Shown here piece after piece: positions 1 to 6,410 of a stretch of 64,000 bases of DNA. The stretch's first letter is position 1, and every line of letters begins with the position of its first letter. Under the pieces are notes generated by a model, which made no database searches, had not been told where the DNA came from, and saw nothing but the letters and a program-made list of their open reading frames with translations. The stretch lies in contig DDFF01000008.1 of assembly GCA_002337045.1 (NCBI GenBank), forward strand, positions 496,001 to 560,000. Direction: 5' to 3'. This DNA comes from Bacteroidetes bacterium UBA1935 (GTDB lineage: Bacteria; Bacteroidota; Bacteroidia; Chitinophagales; Chitinophagaceae). The position numbers and the translations under genes were made by a program.

Positions 1-1
1 T

Positions 2-1054
2 TTTATTGTTTCTCTATGTTTGCTGCTTATGCAGGCAATTCGTCGTTTTTTATTGCGCGAACATAACTTAGTATTTGTCTTTTGCATGGCTGTAATGACC
101 GGTCCTGCAATTGCAATTTTGTTTGCTTTCGATCTGTCTCTGACAAAAGACTGCTATACATATCTGGGGTTAGCTCATTTTGATTTTGATCAAAGCCCTG
201 TGCGCCGTTTCAGGGTTCTTATTCCTTTTGCCGCTGCAGCATTAAATAAAGTCTTTGGCGACGTGTTTTCAAAACTCGCACCATCTTATTTTAAGGGTGA
301 TTTTGGGTTGCCATTCAGTTTTTTTCTGGTAAATATTTCCCTGATGTCTTATTATGGTGTTTTGATATACAAGTATTGCAAGTCATACGGCATATCAACA
401 GCTATATCTTTATTAGGCTTGTTGGTAATGCTTACCTGTAGATATACTTGCTACACTGCAGCTTTGCCAATGGTAGATTCACTATTCTTAGTTGTAGTTG
501 CATTGGTTCTGCTAGGAATCCGCAAAAGAAATACAGGAATGTTGATTACGGCTATTTTTATGGGGCCTTTTGCCAAAGAGGCTTTCATCTTTGTAGCTCC
601 GCTCATATTTTTTTACAGCCATATAGATAAGCGCAAACAGCTGGGTTACTTCATGATTTCCGGGCTGGTAGTGTTTGTTTACAGATATTTCTATGAATTG
701 TACGCGCCTGTAAAAGGTAATACCGGTATGCAGGCAGATTTGCATCATATTGCTTTAATACCTAAATATGCACAAACACTTTTATGTTTTACGGGTCTAT
801 ATAAAGTATTGTCTAATGTATTTATATGGGGTATAGTGCCGCTGGCTTCATATATATTAATCCCGGGATATTTTAGACGTGCTGTTAAAGGGATGGAGCC
901 TGTTATAGTGTGGTTTATGGCATCGGTAGTGTTGCAAATGCTATTATCTGGCTCTTTGGAGCGGATGTTTTATATTTCGATGCCTGTTTTGTGCCTGTGG
1001 GTGGCAACATCTGCCAATGAATTAAAAAAACAATATGTGGCTTCGGAAAAATAA
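2..1054 (+). CDS. Polytopic inner-membrane protein, probably cut by the window edge
   Basis: I do not recognise the family. The product is very hydrophobic, with roughly eight to nine membrane-spanning stretches separated by short basic loops, so it should sit in the inner membrane. The frame is open to the left edge and the codons before the first ATG (position 29) are also hydrophobic (FIVSLCLLL), so translation probably starts upstream of the window; the first ATG inside is only a fallback start. Multi-span proteins of this kind occur in surface-polysaccharide loci (polymerases, GT-C type glycosyltransferases), but no catalytic motif is visible and I assign no function. The gene ends 79 bases before tuf, which has its own promoter box in that gap. 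Confidence 0.6.
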   Translation, partial: FIVSLCLLLMQAIRRFLLREHNLVFVFCMAVMTGPAIAILFAFDLSLTKDCYTYLGLAHFDFDQSPVRRFRVLIPFAAAALNKVFGDVFSKLAPSYFKGDFGLPFSFFLVNISLMSYYGVLIYKYCKSYGISTAISLLGLLVMLTCRYTCYTAALPMVDSLFLVVVALVLLGIRKRNTGMLITAIFMGPFAKEAFIFVAPLIFFYSHIDKRKQLGYFMISGLVVFVYRYFYELYAPVKGNTGMQADLHHIALIPKYAQTLLCFTGLYKVLSNVFIWGIVPLASYILIPGYFRRAVKGMEPVIVWFMASVVLQMLLSGSLERMFYISMPVLCLWVATSANELKKQYVASEK

Positions 1055-1060
1055 ATTTAT

Positions 1061-1085
1061 TTGAATCAAAAATAACTTATATTTG
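1061..1085 (+). promoter_or_regulatory. Bacteroidota-type promoter for tuf
   Basis: The box TATATTTG at 1078-1085 matches the Bacteroidota -7 consensus TAnnTTTG. A TTG lies at 1061-1063, but the 14-base spacer is shorter than the usual 17-23, so the -33 element is uncertain. The box is about 48 bases before the tuf start codon. Confidence 0.6.
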
Positions 1086-1133
1086 CACACTTTTTAGAAA
1101 TAGAAATATTCAAATTTTTAAACAACAATAACA

Positions 1134-2321
1134 ATGGCAAAAGAGACGTTCAAGCGGGAAAAACCCCACGTAAACATCGGTACCATTGGCCACGTGGACC
1201 ATGGTAAGACTACATTGACTGCAGCTATAACTACTATTCTGGCAAACAAAGGTTTGGCAGAGAAAAGGGGTTATGACGAGATTGATGCTGCTCCTGAAGA
1301 AAAAGAGCGCGGTATCACTATCAACACTGCACACGTAGAGTATGAAACTGCTAATCGTCACTATGCGCACGTTGACTGTCCAGGTCACGCTGACTATGTG
1401 AAAAACATGATTACAGGTGCTGCTCAGATGGATGGTGCGATCCTGGTGGTTGCTGCTACAGACGGTCCGATGCCGCAAACTAAAGAACACATACTGTTGG
1501 CTCGTCAGGTAGGCGTTCCACGTATCGTTGTGTTCATGAACAAAGTAGATTTGGTTGATGATGCTGAAATCCTTGACCTAGTTGAAATGGAAATCCGTGA
1601 ACTGCTGAGCAAATACGAATATGATGGTGATAACACACCAATCATTAAAGGTTCTGCTACAGGTGCACTGGCTGGTGAAGACAAATGGGTTGCTGCAGTT
1701 GACGAACTGATGGCTGCAGTTGACGAATATATTCCACTGCCTCCACGTCCGGTTGATCAAGCGTTCCTGATGTCTGTAGAAGACGTATTCACTATTACAG
1801 GTCGTGGTACAGTTGCTACAGGTCGTATCGAACGTGGTATCATTAAAGTTGGTGAAAACGTTGAAATCGTTGGTTTCAATGATTCTCCGCTGACTTCTAC
1901 TTGTACAGGTGTTGAGATGTTCAAAAAACTGTTGGATCAAGGTCAGGCTGGTGATAACGCAGGTCTGCTGCTCCGCGGTATTGAGAAAAAAGATATCCGT
2001 CGTGGTATGGTTATCTGCGCTCCTAAGAGCATCACTCCGCACACTGAATTCAAAGGTGAAGTATACGTACTGAGCAAAGAAGAAGGTGGTCGTCACACTC
2101 CATTCTTCAACAAATACCGTCCTCAGTTCTATTTCCGTACTACAGACGTTACAGGTGAGTGTAAACTTCCTGACGGTGTAGAAATGGTTATGCCTGGCGA
2201 TAACGTTAACCTGCACGTACAACTGATCGCTCCAATCGCGATGGAAAAAGGTCTGAAATTCGCGATCCGCGAAGGTGGCCGTACAGTTGGTGCTGGTCAG
2301 GTAACTGAAATCATCAAGTAA
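1134..2321 (+). CDS. tuf: Translation elongation factor Tu
   Basis: EF-Tu, 395 residues, the cytoplasmic GTPase that delivers aminoacyl-tRNA to the ribosome. The G1 loop GHVDHGKTT is at residues 18-26; DCPGHADY (G3) and NKVD (G4) are also present, and the length is normal for the family. The C-terminal beta-barrel domains are complete, ending in the typical GGRTVGAGQVTEI. The ATG follows an A-rich leader with no Shine-Dalgarno site. A promoter box lies upstream and a terminator hairpin follows. In many Bacteroidota tuf is directly followed by tRNA-Trp, secE and nusG; here two unrelated genes sit between. Confidence 0.98.
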   Translation: MAKETFKREKPHVNIGTIGHVDHGKTTLTAAITTILANKGLAEKRGYDEIDAAPEEKERGITINTAHVEYETANRHYAHVDCPGHADYVKNMITGAAQMDGAILVVAATDGPMPQTKEHILLARQVGVPRIVVFMNKVDLVDDAEILDLVEMEIRELLSKYEYDGDNTPIIKGSATGALAGEDKWVAAVDELMAAVDEYIPLPPRPVDQAFLMSVEDVFTITGRGTVATGRIERGIIKVGENVEIVGFNDSPLTSTCTGVEMFKKLLDQGQAGDNAGLLLRGIEKKDIRRGMVICAPKSITPHTEFKGEVYVLSKEEGGRHTPFFNKYRPQFYFRTTDVTGECKLPDGVEMVMPGDNVNLHVQLIAPIAMEKGLKFAIREGGRTVGAGQVTEIIK

Positions 2322-2359
2322 TATCGTACAGTAGCAATACTGTTTGATTAAATAATAAG

Positions 2360-2392
2360 CAGCCTCGGATATTCCGGGGCTGTTTTATTTTT
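2360..2392 (+). terminator. Rho-independent terminator after tuf
   Basis: CAGCCTCGGA pairs with TCCGGGGCTG (one G-T pair) around a short TAT loop, followed by TTTTATTTTT. It lies 39 bases after the tuf stop. Confidence 0.8.
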
Positions 2393-2427
2393 ATAATATT
2401 CGATATTTGTCTGTAGTCTTTAGATTT

Positions 2428-3501
2428 ATGTCAACAAATACCATCTACCTCAACACAGCAGCATGCGGCCTAGTGCCGGCTGCAACTATAGCCGCAGCAA
2501 CAGCACTATACAAAGCGCTGGAAACAAATAGCAGCTCCCGTGCAGAGCATTGGCGCTTTGAGGAGGAAACACCCATCAGAGAAACGATAGCGGGGTTTCT
2601 GAATACATCGCCCGATACGGTTGCAATGGTGCCTAATTTTTCCTGGGTTATGAATGCAGTTATACAATCGCTAAGAGGAGATGAAAAAGTATTGTTGTAC
2701 AAGCATGACTACCCATCGCTGCTAGAGCCATTCCGCATCAATAAGTTTAATATTACCTGGGTAGATGCGCCTGATGAATTCAATATAGATATTGCCGCTA
2801 TAGAAGATGCTATTGTAAACAACAAGGTAGATATTGTAGCCATCAGCCATGTGCAATGGACATCAGGCTACAGGATTGATATTGCACACATAGGTAAGCT
2901 TTGCAAAGAGCATGGTGTAATGCTGTTTGTAGATGGTACCCAAAGCATGGGAGCGCATGTTATAGACCTATCTGCATTGCATATAGACGTGTATGCTGCC
3001 AGCAATTATAAATGGATGAATGCGGGCTTTGGTACAGGTGTGCTGAGCATCAAACAAACATTCCTGCAAAAGTATCCGCCTGTTGTGGGTGGCAACAACA
3101 GCTACAGGATGATAGATGGCACCATGCAATACAGGCCATCTGTGCTGAGCTATGAGCCTGGACATCCTAATATGTACGGGTTGACGGTGCTTGATGCTGC
3201 CATTAAACACAAACAGGAATTGGGTGTAGCTGCTATAACAGCATCAAACGAAAAACTAACACAGTTACTGTTGGATAACATCAAAGACCTGCCAGTGAAG
3301 TTGATTGGCGATTTCTCTACAAAAAACCGAGCATCGATAGTAATACTGAAAGACGAAAACAGGTTGGGCGATTGGATAAAACAACACAATATTGTTGTAA
3401 CACAGCGCAACGGACTGTTGCGCATCAGCATGCATTATTATAACACAGCAGCAGAAGTGATGGCAATGGCCGCATGTCTGCGTTCATTTTATACAAAGTA
3501 G
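2428..3501 (+). CDS. Class V aminotransferase / cysteine desulfurase-like PLP enzyme
   Basis: A PLP-dependent fold-type I enzyme of the aminotransferase class V family, 357 residues from ATG 2428. The PLP-binding Asp is in FVDGTQSMGAH, and the Schiff-base Lys is K195 in the motif ASNYKWMNAGFGTG. The family includes cysteine desulfurases, kynureninase and isopenicillin-N epimerase-like proteins; I do not see the extended catalytic Cys loop of SufS, so the substrate is unknown. An in-frame TTG at 2407 would add seven residues, but the ATG gives the usual N-terminus (IYLNTAACGLVP). A near-consensus -7 box (GATATTTG) ends 19 bases before this ATG. The gene is followed after 12 bases by an outer-membrane protein gene, so the two may be co-transcribed. 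Confidence 0.88.
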   Translation: MSTNTIYLNTAACGLVPAATIAAATALYKALETNSSSRAEHWRFEEETPIRETIAGFLNTSPDTVAMVPNFSWVMNAVIQSLRGDEKVLLYKHDYPSLLEPFRINKFNITWVDAPDEFNIDIAAIEDAIVNNKVDIVAISHVQWTSGYRIDIAHIGKLCKEHGVMLFVDGTQSMGAHVIDLSALHIDVYAASNYKWMNAGFGTGVLSIKQTFLQKYPPVVGGNNSYRMIDGTMQYRPSVLSYEPGHPNMYGLTVLDAAIKHKQELGVAAITASNEKLTQLLLDNIKDLPVKLIGDFSTKNRASIVILKDENRLGDWIKQHNIVVTQRNGLLRISMHYYNTAAEVMAMAACLRSFYTK

Positions 3502-3513
3502 AAATTGCGAATT

Positions 3514-4944
3514 ATGAATCGCAGCATTACAACAACACTTTTTTTATTGACTGCATTACTTACCAATGCTAACGCACAAGACACCCATTACTGGACACAA
3601 CAGTACGGTCCTAAAAGCTCGTTGCTGAGTGGTAGTGATGCCGCAACATCGCGCGATAACAGTGCTATCTATAACAATCCCGGTGGATTGGGTTTTAATA
3701 CTATTCCCAACTTGTCTATTACCACTAATGCGTATTCGCTATCCAGTAGTTTGTTCAGGGATTATGCAGGTAAAGACCTTGACATGCAGTCTATACAACC
3801 CAATAACATCCCATTGATACTATCGGGTGTCTTCAAAGACAAAAAACATAAGCGTTGGAGTGTTGGTTATGCACTGATAGACAAAGCAAGATATAAGTTT
3901 GAAGGCTCTCAACGTTTTGATGGCTCGCTGAATGCATTGGGTGATGACTATAGCCCGGGTAATGAGGAATTTGTATCTCAACTAGACCTGAATAACAGCC
4001 TGAGTGAGATATGGGGCGGGCTTACATTGTCGTATAAGATTAATGACAAAATAGCTGTGGGATTGTCTGAATTTGGTGCTTACAGAGAGCGTAAATACAA
4101 CTACAATTTTATAGCCCGAACCATAGCTAATACGGGCTCTTTCTTTCAAGCATCTACTTCCAATTTTTTGTATAATGTAGATTATCTGGCAGTGCGCATT
4201 ATCAGTAAGGTGGGTATTTCGGCCAATCTTGGTAAGGTAAATACAGGACTTGCAGTTACATTGCCCAGCATTAACCTTTATAGCGAGGCTACAATGGATG
4301 GCGACCTGACGGGGACAAATGTGATAATAGACCCTGAAACAGGTGAACGAGGTACATTTATTGCCAACGACAGACAAGATAATCTGAAGGCGCGCTATAA
4401 GTCTTCATGGAGCATATCGGGCGGATTGAGTACATCATTCAGAACAACAAAAATACACCTGACGGGAGAGTATTTTGGAGGCATCAGCCCGTATGTATAC
4501 ATACAACCACAGGCAAAAGATTTTATTCGCCCCAAGGGGCTTGCACTGGGTAGCAGCAGAGAGTTGTTGAGTGTATCGGGTGGTGCATTGCCTGTTTTTA
4601 ATATAGCATTGGGTCTGGAGCAAAAGCTTTTTAAAGAATACAGCCTGTTGGTAGGTGCCCGTACAGATAATTCATTCTTTAACCCTGCGGCAGATGATAT
4701 CGGAAACCAGCTTTCTTTTACCAGTGCCAATTTGCTGCATGGCAGCATAGGGGTAATGGCCAACAGGCCGAAGAGCGATATATGCGTTGGCGTATCGGCA
4801 GCATATGGTAAAAACAAGGTACTTCAGGCTGCCAATATCAATCAGCCGACAGACGGAATAATACTGATGGGCGAGACCACTGAAACGGAATTCAGGTACT
4901 ATAATGTGGCAGTAATAATAGGCTACGTGCATTATATAAAATAA
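3514..4944 (+). CDS. Outer-membrane beta-barrel protein, FadL/PorV-like
   Basis: A predicted outer-membrane protein of 476 residues. It begins with a clear Sec signal peptide (TTTLFLLTALLTNANAQ). Near the mature N-terminus is the stretch SRDNSAIYNNPGGLGF, which resembles the N-terminal NPAG-type motif of the OmpP1/FadL/PorV group; the rest alternates short amphipathic strands and polar turns, and the C-terminus ends in an aromatic-rich strand (YNVAVIIGYVHYIK). ATG 3514 is preferred over the in-frame TTG at 3505 because it starts the signal peptide directly. FadL-family proteins import hydrophobic compounds, and PorV-type ones act in type IX secretion; which applies here cannot be told from sequence alone. 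Confidence 0.8.
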   Translation: MNRSITTTLFLLTALLTNANAQDTHYWTQQYGPKSSLLSGSDAATSRDNSAIYNNPGGLGFNTIPNLSITTNAYSLSSSLFRDYAGKDLDMQSIQPNNIPLILSGVFKDKKHKRWSVGYALIDKARYKFEGSQRFDGSLNALGDDYSPGNEEFVSQLDLNNSLSEIWGGLTLSYKINDKIAVGLSEFGAYRERKYNYNFIARTIANTGSFFQASTSNFLYNVDYLAVRIISKVGISANLGKVNTGLAVTLPSINLYSEATMDGDLTGTNVIIDPETGERGTFIANDRQDNLKARYKSSWSISGGLSTSFRTTKIHLTGEYFGGISPYVYIQPQAKDFIRPKGLALGSSRELLSVSGGALPVFNIALGLEQKLFKEYSLLVGARTDNSFFNPAADDIGNQLSFTSANLLHGSIGVMANRPKSDICVGVSAAYGKNKVLQAANINQPTDGIILMGETTETEFRYYNVAVIIGYVHYIK

Positions 4945-4978
4945 GATATGGGATAGGCAGGAAGATGCCACGATTTTT

Positions 4979-5011
4979 TTGGGAAAATTGAACGGAATTT
5001 TCTTACATTTG
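4979..5011 (+). promoter_or_regulatory. Promoter of the tRNA-Trp / secE / nusG unit
   Basis: TACATTTG at 5004-5011 matches TAnnTTTG, with a TTG at 4979-4981 (22-base spacer). Transcription would start near 5018, at the base of the hairpin just before tRNA-Trp. Confidence 0.65.
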
Positions 5012-5016
5012 CATTC

Positions 5017-5041
5017 GCCCCTGATAAGGGGGCTTTTTTTT
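5017..5041 (+). promoter_or_regulatory. Terminator-like hairpin at the start of the tRNA-Trp transcript
   Basis: GCCCC (5017-5021) can pair with GGGGC (5029-5033), followed by a run of eight T. It looks like a small intrinsic terminator but lies downstream of the TAnnTTTG box and directly before tRNA-Trp. It may end upstream readthrough, or act as a leader attenuator or processing signal. Confidence 0.45.
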
Positions 5042-5112
5042 ACGGGCATAGTTCAACGGTAGAATAGAGGTCTCCAAAACCTTAGATCGTGGTTCGAATC
5101 CGCGTGCCCGTG
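5042..5112 (+). tRNA. trnW: tRNA-Trp (anticodon CCA)
   Basis: A cloverleaf with acceptor stem ACGGGCA / TGCCCGT and discriminator G, and T-arm motif GGTTCGAATCC. The anticodon loop CTCCAAA gives CCA, reading UGG. CCA is not encoded. tRNA-Trp before secE is a conserved arrangement in many bacteria. Confidence 0.95.
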
Positions 5113-5171
5113 CTAACATTGCCTTGCTGACTGCACCGTTAGCGCATCAGCAAGACAGCTAACAAAATTCT

Positions 5172-5369
5172 ATGAGCAAGTTTGGCACATATATCCAGGA
5201 AGCTTATGATGAGTTGGTTCACAAAGTGAGCTGGCCTTCGTGGGAGGAGTTGCAGCAAACAACCGTGATTGTAATGGTAGGTCTCCTGATCACTACAATT
5301 GTAATCTTTGGCATGGACTTCGTTTCAGAACGTCTGTTGACCATACTGTACGGTATTTTAGGTAAGTAA
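5172..5369 (+). CDS. secE: Preprotein translocase subunit SecE
   Basis: The small essential SecE subunit of the SecYEG channel, 65 residues, the short single-span form typical of Bacteroidota. The conserved cytoplasmic amphipathic helix with EL-hKVSWPSWEEL is at residues 15-27, followed by one membrane span (about residues 31-50, VIVMVGLLITTIVIFGMDF). It lies between tRNA-Trp and nusG, 14 bases before the latter, the classic secE-nusG pairing. No alternative upstream start is needed. Confidence 0.96.
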   Translation: MSKFGTYIQEAYDELVHKVSWPSWEELQQTTVIVMVGLLITTIVIFGMDFVSERLLTILYGILGK

Positions 5370-5383
5370 AGCAAACAATTTTT

Positions 5384-5947
5384 ATGGCTGAAGCTACTAC
5401 AACACAGGAATCGAAGTGGTATGTACTGCGTGTAATCAGCGGCAAAGAGAAAAAAGCCAAAGAATACGTAGATAAAGAGATAAAGATAAATGGCTGGGGT
5501 GCAGCTATTCATCAGGTATTGTGTCCTGTTGAAAAAGTATTCAAAGTACAAGCCGGTAAAAAAGTATTGCGCGAAAAAATATTGTACCCGGGCTACCTGA
5601 TGCTGGAAGCAGCAGATGGCAAGCTGACGGATGATATGATTCAGACAATCAAAAACGTATCGGGCGTTATACACTTCCTTGGTAAAGACCATCCAACATC
5701 ACTGCGCAAAAGCGAAGTGAACAAGATGTTTGGTAAAATGGATGAGGTTAGCGAGCAGGGCATCGGCTATGCAGAACCATATATTGTTGGTGAGACTGTA
5801 CGTATAACAGATGGTCCGTTCAACGACTTTAACGGTACGATAGAAGAAGTAAATGAAGAGAAGAAGAAACTGAAAGTAGTTGTGAAAATCTTCGGCCGTG
5901 CCACACCTGTAGAACTGAACTACATGCAGGTAGAGAAAATAGCTTAA
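5384..5947 (+). CDS. nusG: Transcription termination/antitermination protein NusG
   Basis: NusG, 187 residues; it binds RNA polymerase and links it to Rho or to the ribosome. The N-terminal NGN domain begins at KWYVLRVISGKEKKAKEYV and holds the VLYPGYL-type segment (ILYPGYLMLEA). The C-terminal KOW domain carries VRITDGPFNDFNGTIEEVN at residues 143-161. The length is normal. The gene follows secE closely and is followed by a strong terminator, so the rplK-rplA-rplJ-rplL-rpoBC block that commonly follows nusG is not here. Confidence 0.97.
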   Translation: MAEATTTQESKWYVLRVISGKEKKAKEYVDKEIKINGWGAAIHQVLCPVEKVFKVQAGKKVLREKILYPGYLMLEAADGKLTDDMIQTIKNVSGVIHFLGKDHPTSLRKSEVNKMFGKMDEVSEQGIGYAEPYIVGETVRITDGPFNDFNGTIEEVNEEKKKLKVVVKIFGRATPVELNYMQVEKIA

Positions 5948-5968
5948 TCAATTCAGCAACTCATAGAA

Positions 5969-5999
5969 AAGCCCCGAAAATTTCGGGGCTTTTTATTTT
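5969..5999 (+). terminator. Rho-independent terminator after nusG
   Basis: GCCCCGAAA pairs with TTTCGGGGC, followed by TTTTTATTTT, 23 bases after the nusG stop. It closes the tRNA-Trp/secE/nusG unit. Confidence 0.9.
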
Positions 6000-6008
6000 A
6001 TAAGCGCT

Positions 6009-6278
6009 TTAGGCTTTCATTGTGTATTGCTCTACAGAGTGCTGAATGATTTTACGGAATTCACCCGTCATATAATCAAGGTTCACTTCCTTGTCTTCCC
6101 TCATTTTTCTGATAACGTTTACTGCCGTTGTCATCAACGTAGTGTTAATCATCTGCATGTTGTTAATCATACTACCCAGATAGTCGTACGAGTTAAGTGC
6201 ACGTTCTCTGATGTGTTTTTTTACAACCAGTTCTGCCATGCGTGCAAATGCTGCGATTTTTCTCTCTTGCGTATTCAT
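6009..6278 (-). CDS. Small helical protein of unknown function
   Basis: An 89-residue soluble protein, not recognised. It has no signal peptide or membrane span and appears all-helical, with Met- and Asn-rich middle helices (GSMINNMQMINTTLMTTAVNVI) and a charged C-terminal half. It is convergent with nusG and shares the terminator region. The next gene upstream on the same strand starts far away, so it is probably a single-gene unit. The clear ATG and normal composition support a real gene; function cannot be inferred. Confidence 0.65.
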   Translation of the reverse strand: MNTQERKIAAFARMAELVVKKHIRERALNSYDYLGSMINNMQMINTTLMTTAVNVIRKMREDKEVNLDYMTGEFRKIIQHSVEQYTMKA

Positions 6279-6410
6279 ATAAGTAGAAGTTTTGTTTGAT
6301 GCTACAAATATGCGTCGCTTGTAATGTATAGTGCAAAAAATGCCGTTTGGTTAACGCTTGTTTTGCAAGCGCTTAACGAGCGGTTAACAAGTAGGTCGGT
6401 CGTGTAATCT

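Noticed and set aside
1578..2222. 214-residue minus-strand reading frame inside tuf
   Set aside because: It is the antisense of EF-Tu, with Thr/Cys/Asn-rich shadow composition and no start context.
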